Below are positions 1 to 10,206 of a stretch of DNA of 64,000 bases, piece after piece. The stretch lies in assembly GCF_003672135.1 (NCBI RefSeq), contig NC_039517.1:12920601-12984600 (forward strand). Direction: 5' to 3'. The notes beneath the pieces are model-generated. The model ran no database searches. It had not been told where the DNA came from and worked only from the letters and a program-made list of their open reading frames with translations. Positions within the stretch are counted from its first letter, which is position 1. Each line of letters starts with the position of its first letter. Source of the stretch: Ooceraea biroi. Its lineage: Eukaryota; Arthropoda; Insecta; Hymenoptera; Formicidae. A program made the position numbers and the translations under genes.

Positions 1-660
1 AGCAGAACGTTACGTTATGCAATTTGCAGGGTGTCCGAAGATAGAAGAGGACTCTCTGTCCAAATTGTTCCCTTTATATAGGGCTAAAAAGTGTAGGGGA
101 AGGGGGGGTCACTCTTTTCCCAGAAAAGAAGAACAACGGAAAAAGGCAATAAAATTTGTTTCTAATGAACCGTCCATTGCCACTGTATTACTGTGATATC
201 TGGTGGGTTTACGTTATCGTTTCCAAAGATTAGAGTCCGGTACTTGTGAAGACCCCTCGTCCGTATAATGCATATTGAAATCCATGTTTAGTTTCCTTTA
301 ATCTATTTCACAGCTGCCCATGTATGGCAGGGTTTCTTATCGGTGGATTACTTTTATTGCCGTCGCAGAGTGACAATTCCCAAATCCCGCTCCGCCTTTA
401 CGAATCTGAAGCGGTATTTGTTTAGTGATTAACTATTAACTCCTGTTTTTTGTTACAGCCGAGCGTAAGGGGATACATTTGTGAGTCTTATGGTTCGCGT
501 ATCGTTTCATGATATCTATTACAATCAGTCCACCTGGCCCCCCAACGCTCGTCCGGTCGTTTTTCCTGCTGGTGGGGATTAGTTCTTATTGTTTTACTTT
601 TCTTTATTTAATGATCTCCCTATGGAAGCGAGGAAACAGTGGAGTCTCCTGGACGTAACA
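1..660 (-). mobile_element. Family A LTR, 5' part, cut by window edge
   Basis: Minus-strand copy of the commonest LTR-like unit in the window. Its 5' terminus is the CTGGACGTAACA at 649-660, the reverse complement of TGTTACGTCCAG. The next bases toward the left match the start of the other family A copies. The conserved promoter box CCCTATATAAAGGG lies on the minus strand at 69-82. The ORF-bearing 3' half is outside the window, so coding status and TSD cannot be judged. Confidence 0.85.
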
Positions 661-884
661 CCCCCCACCTTAGACAAATATTGGGGTGTTCAATATTTGC
701 TAAATTATTGGAAAAGGTTCCTTGCTTCCAGTAGGTTATCTTCTATCCTATTCTTACGGCTATTACGCTTACAGGCGGGTTGAAAAGGGAAAGAACATTA
801 ACTTAATGGTTAGTATGTACCTTCTTGTTTTATCGTAATTCGTATTTCGAGGCACTTTATATAGGAATGTATATTTAAATATAT

Positions 885-955
885 TTGTTTTTATTTATAG
901 TACGCGATAATGGAACAGGTGGAGGAAGAAGAGAATTAAAAGAAGAGAATTTATA
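885..955 (+). pseudogene. Remnant of the gene Y last exon
   Basis: This stretch matches the Gly-rich end of gene Y's second exon (about 4985-5055): both contain an AATGGAAC-GGTGGAGG-GAAG series followed by AAAAGAAGAGAA. Only the end of the exon is present. A MITE starts directly after it at 956. The AT-rich sequence after the MITE (1409-1490) resembles the 3' flank of Y at 5080-5200, so a second, decayed copy of the Y 3' region once occupied this place. The bases from 661 to 884 show nothing I recognise. Confidence 0.55.
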
Positions 956-1406
956 CAGGGTGTCCGGTAACTCACGACTCAACGCTCGTGAGTGGATAAA
1001 GAGGACTGAACTGAGTGGAAAAGTCCTATACCATTTTGCAATTTTTACAATAGTTAACAAGTTATTAATTATTAAAAATCGTGCTATTAGTCCGGCCTAC
1101 CGCCGAATGTAAGTGTGCGGCGAGATGCGATCACCTAGCGATCGAGTGCCTAGCGATCGCAGTGGCAATGGCTAGGCATGCCATTTGTAATAAACAACTT
1201 CTCGCGCCTAGCAACTTTGATCGCTAGGCGGTCGCATCTCGCCGCGCACTTGCATTCGGCGGTAGGCCGGACTAATAGCACGATTTTTAATAATTAATAA
1301 CTTGTTAACTATTGTGAAAATTGCAAAATGGTATAGGACTTTTCCACTCAGTTCAGTCCGCTTTATCCACTTACGAGCGTTGAGTTGTGAGTTACCGGAC
1401 ACCCTG
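956..1406. mobile_element. Long-TIR MITE with TA target duplication
   Basis: The ends CAGGGTGTCCGGTAACTC and its inverse bound a 451-bp foldback. The arms of roughly 180 bp (956 to about 1130 and about 1225 to 1406) pair almost throughout, around a short centre with repeated CTAGCGATCG motifs. TA dinucleotides at 954-955 and 1407-1408 fit Tc1/mariner-type integration. No transposase is present. Open frames inside it are mirror images of each other and are not genes. Confidence 0.85.
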
Positions 1407-1493
1407 TATAGTAAAAATATAATATGTAGAATGTATTTAAATATATATAAATAAAATTAATATAACAATACATAATAATATAAATGAAATTAA

Positions 1494-1884
1494 CCCCTTG
1501 AGTGTCAGGCAAGAAAAATGTTTGTGTGCCAAGGATGCTATCAATGACATAAACTTAGAAATATAAAGTAAGTCACTTTTCCGGGGTTTTTTGTGGTGCT
1601 GATCAATAAAAAATAAAATTTTTTAAATAAAAATTAATTAATTAATTTTAATTAATTTTTTAAATTATTATCCGCCATATTGGACCCGCGATCTTCAATT
1701 TTTTAAATCTGATATCAAATTTATAATCAGTAACCTCAAAAACATTAAAGTATGCATTATCAGTTCAATTGCTGCAACGCAAAAGTGATTTATTGGCGTT
1801 ATGAAATATACGGATTTTTCCGTCATGAAGCACTTTTGGCCAGTTTTATTTTGGCGGATTTTTTCGTCATTGACACTCAAAGGG
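1494..1884. mobile_element. piggyBac-type MITE in TTAA
   Basis: The sequence is bounded by TTAA at 1490-1493 and 1885-1888, with inverted ends CCCCTTGAGTGTC and GACACTCAAAGGG. TTAA duplication and CCC-starting ends are the known signature of piggyBac elements. At 391 bp without a coding frame it is a non-autonomous derivative. It sits in the AT-rich tail left by a decayed gene Y copy. Confidence 0.88.
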
Positions 1885-1888
1885 TTAA

Positions 1889-2309
1889 TATAAGAATACA
1901 TAATGTTGGAGATTATATGTGAAATGTATTAGTTTGAACCACGAGCTGTGTCATATCGTATGATCGATATATTGATTATGGTATTTAATCGCGCCGTGAT
2001 GCGACGCACGCGAGTCCGAATCAATCGGCGATCACATTCTTTGTTAGATCTGCGAGATCCGTTTGAGCCGATAGACGTGTCGGATTTGTTGTGAACCGTT
2101 GTAAGTCACCGCTGTAACGTACGGAAATATAATTTTTTTTGTTCTTTTGGTTCGTGAACTACAAATCGTGTGCCTCGTTATTTTTCTAACCACATCACAA
2201 TAATATAAAATATATGTATATAGAAAATAGATGTAATATAGTACAAATACAATATGTAGAATGTATTAAAATATATAAATGAAATTAATATAAGAATACA
2301 TAATAAAAT

Positions 2310-2351
<42 letters not shown>

Positions 2352-2689
2352 AAAGTAATTATCATGCGACCACTGGCAACGTCTGATGGACGGACAGAAT
2401 TATTTCACTAACTGCATGCCAACAAATCATTGAACATTACTGCAGTTATTTTTCTTTTTACTCTCCTCCCCCCTACCCTCCCGACTACGCGCCAACATAT
2501 CGTTAGACTTTTAACGTAGTGATTTCTTTACGGACGAAATAATTAGATAAGAAGACTCAATGGTTACTGAAGAATCAGAAATTAATAGTATTCGTTGCGA
2601 AAAAATACCACCCCACTTTCTGAAAAGTGAGAACGATCAAGAGAAAAAAATATTTACGTTTCGATGCAACAAGTTAAGGGCGAATCACC
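1889..2689. other. AT-rich gap without recognised gene
   Basis: This stretch holds an (AT)n run at 2313-2349, a region at about 2220-2310 resembling the AT-rich tail at 1409-1490, and otherwise sequence with no convincing ORF, splice structure or RNA. A small C-rich patch lies at 2460-2480. Confidence 0.6.
2313..2349. repeat. (AT)n microsatellite
   Basis: Uninterrupted alternating A and T over about 37 bases. Confidence 0.95.
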
Positions 2690-2925
2690 TCTAGATGATA
2701 CTCGAATGCGTGAAGGAAAAAAATAGTACACTTTATGCTTGGAACAGTAATTTTTTTATTGTATATGTTTTTACATCGGTTTACCAAAAACTAGAGCCAA
2801 CAGCTCACATCCATAAGGTGATTCTCGTTGAAGCAATCGCTTGCGGATATTACGTTTGTTACATCTTTAGTCTCGTTAGATGCGATATTCGAAAATTGTA
2901 CGAACTTTGCATCGACCTTTTTGAT
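2690..2925 (-). pseudogene. 3' fragment of gene W
   Basis: Diverged match to about 8447-8680, the 3' flank and C-terminal coding part of the minus-strand gene W. Shared landmarks are CATCGGTTTACCAAAAAC, AGAGCCAACAGCTCACA and GTACGAACTTTG followed by ATCGACCTTTT. The frame is broken by many changes. The match stops where a polymerase B fragment begins at about 2929, so this is a rearranged junction. The 138-codon open frame running over it on the plus strand is not a gene. Confidence 0.6.
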
Positions 2926-2928
2926 ATG

Positions 2929-2985
2929 AACGTGATCACTCCGGATTCACCAAAAGGATACGTACTCAAAGTAGTAGGTGATAAT
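2929..2985 (+). pseudogene. Short polymerase B fragment
   Basis: The translation contains PDSPKGYVLKV, matching LDSSKGYVLEV in the polymerase domain of the polB copy near 62336-62370, just after motif A. Only about 19 codons are recognisable. The fragment is joined on the left to a gene W remnant and on the right to the GC-rich TGACGTCA module, so it is a rearrangement product. Confidence 0.6.
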
Positions 2986-2989
2986 ACGG

Positions 2990-3110
2990 GAGTTCTGGAC
3001 CAGGGGCTCCGAGGGGGGGGTGCAGGGAGGGAGGTTTCTCTGGACGCGGGGTATGACGTCACGCGGTGGGGTCTTCGAGCGGCGGTACCAGTCAAAGGAA
3101 TGTTTCTGTA
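2990..3110 (+). repeat. GC-rich module with TGACGTCA
   Basis: The module starts with GTTCTGGACC, runs through a G-rich tract (GGGGCTCCGAGGGGGGG) and contains the palindrome TGACGTCA at 3055-3062. Relatives are at 18031-18240 (minus), 18781-18905 and 53930-54010. TGACGTCA is the consensus CRE/ATF site; whether it functions here is unknown. It lies directly between a polB fragment and the 160-bp array. Confidence 0.6.
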
Positions 3111-3138
3111 AACAAATCTTTTAGGAACCAAGGTATCG

Positions 3139-3460
3139 TTATACAGAAGCGATAATAACATTGCAAGCGCCGATACCTCGGCTGCTACCATTTGCGACAA
3201 AGACGTTACCGCGCGTGAGAATGCGTAACAGATAAAAAAATCGAGTTACGCGATTCTTCGAGCGTCGGCTGCGGGCAAAGTGATGTGTAGCTAAACACAC
3301 CAAACAGAAGCGATAGTTAGTTGCAAGCGCCGATACCCCGGCTGCTACCAATTGCGGCAAAGACGTTACCGCGCGTGAGAATGTGTAACAGATAAAAAAT
3401 CCAGTTACGCGACTCTTCAAGCGCCGGCTGCGGTCAAAGAGATGTTTAGGTAAACACATT
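3139..3460 (+). repeat. 160-bp tandem array of the polB element
   Basis: Two units with a 160-bp period: TTGCAAGCGCCGATACC occurs at 3161 and 3321, and each unit contains AAAGACGTTACCGCGCGTGAGAA. The same units, inverted and differently spaced, are at 17740-18030, and a single inverted unit is at 10480-10620. Array and GC-rich module occur side by side at two loci, so they seem to be a standard non-coding part of this element family. Confidence 0.7.
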
Positions 3461-3661
3461 CCCAGAAACGAACCATGAGATGGTATTATCGAAGCGACAA
3501 GGGGTAATACCAATATGCCGCCGCAGAGTGGAAAGAGACGGAGATGTCATATAATCAAACGGAAAGAAGGTTTAGCACCACAGCTGGTTGCGAGCGCAGC
3601 GTGGAAAAAACGTTTCCCGAAAGTCTTCTATGTGAAAAGTTAAAGTTATGTGTGCAAAAAC

Positions 3662-4051
3662 ATGGAGCAAATGGAAGTGAATTTCGAAAAGTTATTGGAC
3701 GAAGATAGCGACGAAGAGAGCGTGTTATCAGACGAGAGTGCATACTTTAGTTTCACAAGTGAGGACTATGAAGAAAACACTGAAAAACTAGTGTCCAATG
3801 CACAACTTATGGCCATAACCGAACGAACGAAAATGTGTGCGGGATATTTTTTTTATTCAACGAGTGGCAATTTAGCCGTGTGTGCTTCATGCATAATTAG
3901 ACTGAGATGTGTGGAGCTTGGACCGTTGTACGCTGTGCGAAAGCATGAGATCAACACGCATGACGGAATAACTGGTCGCTGGTGTTCGAACTGCCATGAC
4001 TCGTTGTATACAATATTCCCGTGCAACATGTGCCCAGTATGTACGCAGTGA
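3662..4051 (+). CDS. Gene Z: small acidic Cys-pair protein
   Basis: This is an uninterrupted 129-codon gene; the ATG at 3662 is the first in a frame that otherwise opens with GTG at 3650. The N-terminal half is acidic (DEDSDEESVLSDES). The C-terminal half carries Cys pairs: CASC at about residue 77, CSNC at about 109, and CNMCPVC at the C-terminus, a pattern that may bind zinc. A homologue lies at 54843-57396, split by an LTR, so two diverged copies keep the same length and the same Cys pairs. Gene Y follows 84 bp downstream on the same strand here; in the other copy polB follows instead. I do not recognise the family. A role within the polB element is inferred only from its repeated linkage. 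Confidence 0.6.
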   Translation: MEQMEVNFEKLLDEDSDEESVLSDESAYFSFTSEDYEENTEKLVSNAQLMAITERTKMCAGYFFYSTSGNLAVCASCIIRLRCVELGPLYAVRKHEINTHDGITGRWCSNCHDSLYTIFPCNMCPVCTQ

Positions 4052-4135
4052 ACAATTAAAGTTGATTGCGAGTGCTAAGTTGTCAAGTAAAGTTCTCGAG
4101 TCTTCTTCGAAAAGTGTTAGAGAGTGAAAATCAAA

Positions 4136-5077
4136 ATGCAATTCGACAACGAGTTCGAAGACTGTATGGAACAGTATTACGAGAATCTAGAAATGGAACA
4201 AGATACCAACAATGTTCTCGCTGAACATTCGCGATTAATTTTGCGAGAAAGTTCGAGCCAGTTCGCGAGTGTGCAACACATATCACCGGTACAGTTCCTA
4301 CGAGATCGAGAACTCGGAATACGTGGAACCGGTGAACGACGCATGAGACAAAGTGCCCTTTTTCGGCGTAAGCCTGTCTATGAGTGGTCGTATCATAGAA
4401 AAAAGAGATTATACAGACATCTACTTGAAGAGTGTAAGAGAGAGGATAGTAAAGAATTCGTACCACGCAACGCTCTTGTAACTGCTGCTAGTTACTACGC
4501 GCCGGAAATTACTGAAAGGATCAAGCATAGCGACAGTGTTGAACATGTTGAGATTCCTGCGGGTTTCGGGAGGTATATCGAAGTGATAGCCAGTCATAAT
4601 GATATAACTATGCCGTATTGTGCGTGTTGCAGTCGTAAGAGACTAGCGGAGGGGATATCGTTTGAGCAGTACTGCGATGAGTACAAGAACTATACAGGTA
4701 TCCCCTTCAACAGACACGATTTTGAGGTGGAGAACTGTAGAATTCATAATCTGGTACGATGCTGTAAAGTATGGGAACAAAAGACGTGCAAGTTCTCGGA
4801 TAAAAAAAGGTATGTAATAGTAAATAAAAAAAATGTATAATACATCAAAGCCTTCAATATTGTAATAGCTATGTATTTCGTATGTTACAGAAGGGGTCAA
4901 GAGCAGCCGCTTGGGCGAAAAGAGAGGGAGATTCCGTTTAGAGCTGTGATGATTCATTTACGGAGAGAAGAAGGGGGTTCGTACGCTATTGTAGAACGCG
5001 AGAATGGAACGGGTGGAGGAGGAAGACAAGGAGAAGGAAATAAAAGAAGAGAAAGTTTATGTAATAAGAATATTTAA
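4136..5077 (+). CDS. Gene Y: two-exon 286-aa protein
   Basis: Exon 1 is 4136-4809 (ATG in the context AAAATGC) and exon 2 is 4891-5077. The donor is AG|GTATGT and the acceptor TGTTACAG; the 81-bp intron contains in-frame stops, and the exons join in phase to give 286 codons. The N-terminal region is acidic, the middle basic (RRKPVYEWSYHRKKR). A Cys cluster follows (CACC at about residue 162, CDEY, then CCKVW), and the second exon ends in a Gly/Arg-rich tail (NGTGGGGRQGEGNKRR). Remnants of the same exon are at 885-955 and, inverted, at 17677-17706. No known family is recognised. It lies downstream of Z and converges on gene X, as in the right arm of the palindrome. Confidence 0.55.
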
Positions 5078-5312
5078 TAAAGTAAGAATAGATGTAATAT
5101 AATACAAGTACATAATAGGAATAATAAAAGTAGTAAAAAATACTAAAAATAATAAAAAATATAAATAATAATATAAGTAGATAATAGTAGTAATAATAAA
5201 AGTAGTAATAATAGTAATACAAATATAAAAATAGTAAGAATAACAGAATATACAATATATGTAAAATATAATAATAACAGAATATACAATATATAGTTTA
5301 AAAAACGAGATA
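5078..5312. repeat. TAA/TAT-rich simple sequence 3' of gene Y
   Basis: Degenerate AATAATA and AGTAGTAATAA repeats with two copies of ACAGAATATACAATATAT. This is the intergenic stretch between convergent Y and X. It ends in the 17-bp target duplication (5313-5329) of the retroelement that follows. No gene is seen; minus-strand Tyr/Leu-rich frames are low-complexity shadows. Confidence 0.7.
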
Positions 5313-5329
5313 TAATATAGTATGCAATA

Positions 5330-7410
5330 GGGGGAGCCAAGATGGCGGAAGGTGAGATAGAAGTGTGAAAGAGTGTTCCATAAGAAAATGAGGAGTGAGA
5401 GGAGATAAGGAGTCGGATGGAGAAGAGAATGTGAGGAAGGGAAGAGAAAGGGTGGAGGAGATAGGGGACAAGGAGGAGAAGAGAGAGAAGAGGAAGAGAG
5501 GAGAGAGAAGAGGAGAGCGTGGAGAGTAGAGGAAGAGAGGTGAGAGAGGGGAAATGACTTCGCAAGAAAGGAGAATTACGAGGAAGGCATGAGATAATAC
5601 AGAGAGAAGGAGGTAATAAGAATTGTAGTCGGAAGAGGGCGACAGGAGGAGTGGTCCGAAGATGGAAATCGAACGCGCGATCGAGCGATCGATCGAGGGT
5701 AGAAGAACAGGAGGTAAGAAGGAAGAGGGCAGTAGGAAGGAGAATAGTAGGGGAAACACTCGAAAGAGGGCGACAGGTGGTAAGGATCGAGGACTGAATC
5801 GAATGCGTGATCGATGTTCGACACGTGCTAGAGGAAGTACCGGCATAGAGGTTAGAAAAGGTGAGAAGGAGATAAAGGTGAAAAGGTTAGAGGAGCAATA
5901 AGAAGTGAGATTAGTGAGAAAAGAGAAGAGGAAGGTGAAAAGAAAATGGAAGGAGCAAAAAAGGTAGCAGAAAGGAAATAAAGGAGATGAGGGAGATGAT
6001 GGGTAGGATGATGGAGATGATAGGAAAGACGATGGAGATGGTGAAAGGGCTGAAGAAGAGGGAAGAAGAAAGGACGAAACGGGAGAAAGAAAGGGAAGAG
6101 AGGTTAGAAGGAGCAGAGGGAAGCAGGAGGGAGGTGAGGAGAGAAGAAGAGAGGAGGAGAGAGGAGAAGGAGGAGATGAAGCAGAGAGGAGAAAGAGATG
6201 AAAGGCAGGAGAGAGAGACGAGGAAGAAGAGTGAAGATGTGAAAGGGACAAAAGAAGAAGGAAGTGTGGAGGAAAAGAGAGAAGAGAGTGGAGAGGAGAG
6301 CAGTGAGGAAGGAGAGGAGATGAAGAAGAAGAAAGAAGAGAAAGAAGCGGTGGAAGATGAGGAAGAGGAATGGTGGAGAGAGGTGGAAAGGAGTGAAGAA
6401 GAAAGAAGGAAGGAGAAGGAGATAGAGAGGAAGAGGGAGGTGGAAAGAAGAAGGAGAGAGGAGAAGGAGCGGGAGGAGAGAGAGAGGGGAGAAAAAGGGA
6501 GGAAATAGAAAGAAGAAAGGGGAGGATAAATAAGGTAGTATGCAGGGGAATAGAGGATGAGAATAGAGGAGAGAGGAGGGGAACAGTAGAGGAGATGATG
6601 GAGGAACTATTAGGGAGAGAGGCGGAGATAGGTGAGGTAGAAGAAAGAGAGGGGAAGGAGGAAAATGGGTTTTGATAGTGGAGATGAGGAGGAAGGGAGA
6701 TAAACAAGAGTTGTTGGAAATTAGAGGGGAAGCATGGAAGAGAGAGAGGGGAATAGGGATAGATGAGGACTTAACTATGGAGGAGAGGAAAATAAGGTGG
6801 AAGTTGTTGGAGAGAGCGAGAGAAGAGAGAGCAAAGGGGAAGGAAGTGAGAGTAGAGAATAGGATGATAGAGATAGAAGGGGTAAAATGAATATGGGATG
6901 AGAAGGAGCAGGAGGTGGTGATGAAGAAGTAGGGAAAGAGAGAGAGAGAAGAGGGAGGATAGATAAACGAAAATTGAGGAGGAGGAAGTAGGAAAGGGAG
7001 AAGAGAGAGGAGGAAGGAAAGAAGAGGGGTAAAAGGGATAGCGGGGAGAGTGAAGAAGGGAAAGGAAAGATAGAGAAGGAAAAGTATTATTTTAAGTTTA
7101 TGGTTACAGAAGAAGGTAGACAAGGAAAGAGAGTAAGGAAGAAGAAAGAGAGGACAGAATGAGGACGAAGGAGAATAGAGGCAAGGAGGAATGAGGGAAG
7201 AGAGAGGATATGGAAGGATAGGAAGGAAAAGAAGATGAGAGATAAGGGGAGGGTGATAGGTTAGAATATTTGTAAGGTCGCAAAAGGCCAGGGTAGTGAA
7301 AAAAAGATTGTAAGGGGAAAAGGGGAAGGGAAAAGTGAAGTATGATGTAAAGGGTTCGGAAACGCTTCCTAAAAGCGCCTTCAAACCCCAAGGGGAAGAA
7401 TAAAGCATTC
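5330..7410 (+). mobile_element. ORF1-only non-LTR retroelement with 17-bp TSD
   Basis: The body begins GGGGAGCCAAGATGGCGGA and ends AATAAAGCATTC. It is flanked by identical 17-bp copies of TAATATAGTATGCAATA at 5313-5329 and 7411-7427. A long, exact, variable-type TSD is what target-primed reverse transcription leaves. Nearly the whole plus strand is purine. The only coding remnant is a charged ORF1-like frame. No reverse transcriptase or endonuclease is present, so it was mobilised in trans or arose by internal deletion. It landed between convergent gene Y and gene X copies. Confidence 0.8.
5987..6890 (+). pseudogene. ORF1-like Glu/Arg/Lys-rich protein, broken
   Basis: An open frame at 5987-6508 encodes 173 residues dominated by E, R and K (MREMMGRMMEMIGK, then EERRREEKEE-type runs), predicted to be coiled coil. 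A second frame at 6672-6890 reads VEMRRKGDKQELLEIRGEAW and continues through IGIDEDLTMEERKIRW to REERAKGKEVRVENRM. That resembles the C-terminal nucleic-acid-binding part of ORF1 proteins of jockey/I-type insect non-LTR elements (recalled family pattern, not searched). The frames are separated by stops, so the gene is dead. Long Ser/Pro/Leu frames on the opposite strand are shadows. Confidence 0.5.
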
Positions 7411-7427
7411 TAATATAGTATGCAATA

Positions 7428-8188
7428 CATATAAAAGTTGTAATACTGCTCCTCTTCTTCCTCATCATCATCATCATCCTTCAACTCCATATCAATCTGA
7501 AAAAAAATAAATCAACGACATAAATAAAACGAAAAAAGTTCTATTCGTCATAGAACGCAGTTGTATAATATATGTACAAATAATATCGTTCCAGTCTTTC
7601 TCTTCCTCCACCACCCACTCCTCCAAGCCAAATAGCTGCCGTAAATAAAAAATGTTTTCTCCCCATGCGTCGCAATAATCCTCCCAGTTCTCTTGTTCCT
7701 CTCTGCGATCCTTCCGCTCCGATCGCAGCCAATGCATCTCCATAATATTGATATAGCCGTCTATATACGTAAATGCATGGAGCCCGATATCATATCGCGA
7801 TATGTACTGAAAAAAAGAAATAAAACCAAGGTTAATATGCATATGATATCTGATTGTGATATAATTATAAAGAATATACTTACCGGAGGCGGAGGGAAGA
7901 TAATCGAAAGTTTCCGGCACAACGGGACCTCCAATACCGGCTCTAAGCCAACCATTATCCACTAAATTTATTCACTAATTAAAAAAAATATAATTAAAAC
8001 AATATTTAAACATACAATAAGTAAAACATTTTATTATTTCTACTGGTGAATTTAAGGAGTTTTGGAATTTTATACAGTGTTATACACGAGAAACTTATAC
8101 TTACCGCATGCTGTGGATATTGTATCCGTCGCACGGTTGGTGGGTCGACACTGCCTTTTCGCATTTGCTTGATAAAACGTTTCTGCAT
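7428..8188 (-). pseudogene. Gene X copy a (exons 1-4), broken
   Basis: Minus-strand homologue of the seven-exon gene at 19594-20837. Exon 1 is 8105-8188 (28 codons, ends PQHA, donor GTAAGT). Exon 2 is 7884-7961 (26 codons, exactly the length in the intact copy; WIMVGLEPVLEV against YIWVGDQPLEEV). Exon 3 is 7581-7806, beginning after TTTTTCAG and containing YIDGYINI against IEGFINI. The exon 3 donor is destroyed (ATTTGT in place of GGTGAG). Exon 4 starts at 7496 with IDMELKDDDDDDEEEEEQ and runs toward the retroelement TSD at 7427. Later exons are not found. Same intron positions and phases as the intact copy. Confidence 0.6.
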
Positions 8189-8221
8189 TCTGCACTTGAA
8201 GAAATCGTGAACCTACTACCG

Positions 8222-9850
8222 CCGAATGAAGACTGACTGACTGACTGAGTGAATGGGAAAAAAATCGTTCACCAGTAGCCCATAGAACAAAGAAGAGTAG
8301 GACTATCAATGGGCAACATAAAGATACGTGTTAAATAAACTGTTAGCTCGATGGCGTAACGTGATGCTATCGAATGCGTCCACATAACACGCGCGCGTAT
8401 CACAGCCACATACGACTAGACGTTACATGTACAACTTACGTAGAGGATACTCAGGTGCGTGAGGGAAATGAGTGTGAGGAAAAGAAAAGTACACCTTATA
8501 TATGTAAAAGTATTTTTTATTGTATGTCGGTTTACATCGGTTTACCAAAAACCAGAGCCAACAGCTCACAATCTATAATGTGATCGTCGTTGAAGCATTC
8601 GCTGGCGCGTATGGCGTTTGACGCATCCTTAGTCTCGGCGGACGCGATATTTGAAAATAGTACGAACTTTGTATCGACCTTTTCGACGACACGATCCAAC
8701 TGAGCGTACGTCAGCTCGATGCAGCGGTCCAAGTTAATCATGGTGAAGAACGTCGATTCGGTCATCATCAACCGTACGTCGGACGAATCCAAACACACGA
8801 GTTTGTTATCGTTCATCGCACTGAATCGCACCGTCAACGGTCCAACGGTGATAGGACGGCCGCGAACATCCTTGCGGAGACGGTTCTGAATGTCCCATTG
8901 TTGTTCGTAGAGTCCCTTCCACGTTTCGAGAAACAGGATCAGCTCGTTTCCCCGATGATCGCCTATCGCGATCTCGACGTAGCTCGGTGGACCGACGTTG
9001 ATGCCGATGTCCAGGTACTTATATCCCGTAGCCGTTAGCGCGTATCTCCTGCCCAGTATGCGAACTGCACGACGCGTGGGTAAAACGCTAAGATCACAAA
9101 CAAAAATAGTTAAGAATAGTTAACAAAAATCAAAAGTATGAGACAAAGGGGAAGATTCATAAACATACCTGGTACATTGCTTCGGTGGAGCGTCCTGAAG
9201 CGGAACGTAATAGTTCATGCTGCTTCCCTCAGTGGAGTACGTTGCTGCTGGTTAGGTTTTGCACGCACAGTGGTTGACTCAATACTGAACATGCACGCAC
9301 GAACGTGTTCAATTCTTCAACCAATTATAAGGAGAGGGGAGGGGGGGATTAAACGTTTTTAAGCGCCGATGTCAGCGCTGCGTACGTATAAAGTATGGAA
9401 TTCGGGGGTGACGCAATACGGAACATGCACGAACGTGTTCGATGCTTTAACTAATTATAAGGAGAGGGGAGGGGGAATAAATTTTGTTTTAAGCGCCGAT
9501 CAGCTCCTCAACGAGTCGCCGCGTCTCGAAACTGACGACACCTTTCTTACGTCCTTCGGAGCTCATGTGACTGACCCGTTTATCAGTCCTTTATTAGCGG
9601 TCCGCGATCATCCGATCTGTTACCCTTCAATAACCGAGCTGTTCCTGACTCGTTCGTTTCACGTTCTTAAAACGTGCGTTCGCGGTCGTTCCACGTTCGG
9701 TACACGTTCAAACATGTTCGATACACGTTCGATACACGTGCAAATACGTTCTTGACTCGTTCGTTCCACGTTCTTAAAACGTTCGATACACGTTCCATAC
9801 ATGTTCCATACACGTTCTTGACTCGTTCGTTCCACGTTCTTAAAACGTGC
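8222..9850. repeat. Left arm of large inverted repeat
   Basis: Near-identical inverse of 10765-11160 plus 13675-14968; the right arm is split by a family B LTR. The arms share gene W complete with intron, its 3' flank, the CAGTCAGT run near 8230/14945, 129-bp repeat units and the start of the ACGTTCGATAC minisatellite. A visible difference is TATATATG against TATACATG near 8500/14690. Outside the arms both sides carry homologous but diverged gene X copies. Confidence 0.8.
8532..9218 (-). CDS. Gene W (left copy): two-exon 201-aa protein
   Basis: Exon 1 is 9169-9218 (starts MNYYVPLQDAPPKQC) and exon 2 is 8532-9087. The 81-bp intron has a GTATGT donor and a GATCTTAG acceptor, and the exons total 606 nt with no stop. 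The first half contains YKYLDIGINVGPPSYVEIAI then LFLETWKGLYEQQWDI; the second half begins PLTVRFSAMNDNKLVCLDSS. The two halves vaguely recall PC4-like single-stranded-DNA-binding folds (strands followed by a W..L helix), but this is a weak guess. It is identical in translation over the checked 101-residue stretch to the right-arm copy, implying recent duplication or gene conversion. Family not recognised. Confidence 0.6.
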
Positions 9851-10200
9851 GTTCTCGTTCGTTCCACGTTCGTTCCACGTTTAAATACGTTCGATAGATG
9901 TTCGATACGCGTTCAAACACGTTCGATACACGTTCTTGACCCGTTCGTTCCACGTTCTTAAAACGTGCGTTCTCGTTCGTTCCACGTTCGGTACACGTTC
10001 GTTCCACGTTCAAATACGTTCGATAGACGTTCAATACACGTTCAAACACATTCGATACACGTTCGATAGCCGTTCGTTAGCTGTTCGGTATCTGTTCGGT
10101 ATCTGCTGTTGAGCTGGTACCTGTGCGATAGCTGTTCGCTATCTGTTCGATACCCATTCGTACCTGTTTGATAGCTGTTCGTTACTTGTTTGTACCCTTT
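9640..10200 (+). repeat. ACGTTCGATAC minisatellite
   Basis: Many degenerate copies of an approximately 11-bp unit (CACGTTCGATA, CACGTTCGTTC, with spaced TTCTTAAAACGTGCG). Toward 10070-10200 it decays into GCTGTTCGATA and CTGTTCGTAC variants. An inverted block is at 10765-10910. The many short open frames (HVRYTF, NVYRT runs) on both strands are translations of this repeat and not genes. Confidence 0.9.
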
Positions 10201-10206
10201 CATTAG

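Noticed and set aside
875..1402. Paired small ORFs on both strands near 1 kb
   Set aside because: They are inverse copies of each other within the arms of a foldback MITE.
5298..7477. Long minus-strand frames of 457-469 codons, Ser/Pro/Leu-rich
   Set aside because: They are the complement of a purine-rich retroelement; purine/pyrimidine skew removes stop codons on both strands. No domain is visible and the TSD-bounded element explains the region.
9640..10200. CRISPR-like repeat array
   Set aside because: Units are degenerate, contiguous and lack unique spacers of uniform length; the sequence is eukaryotic.
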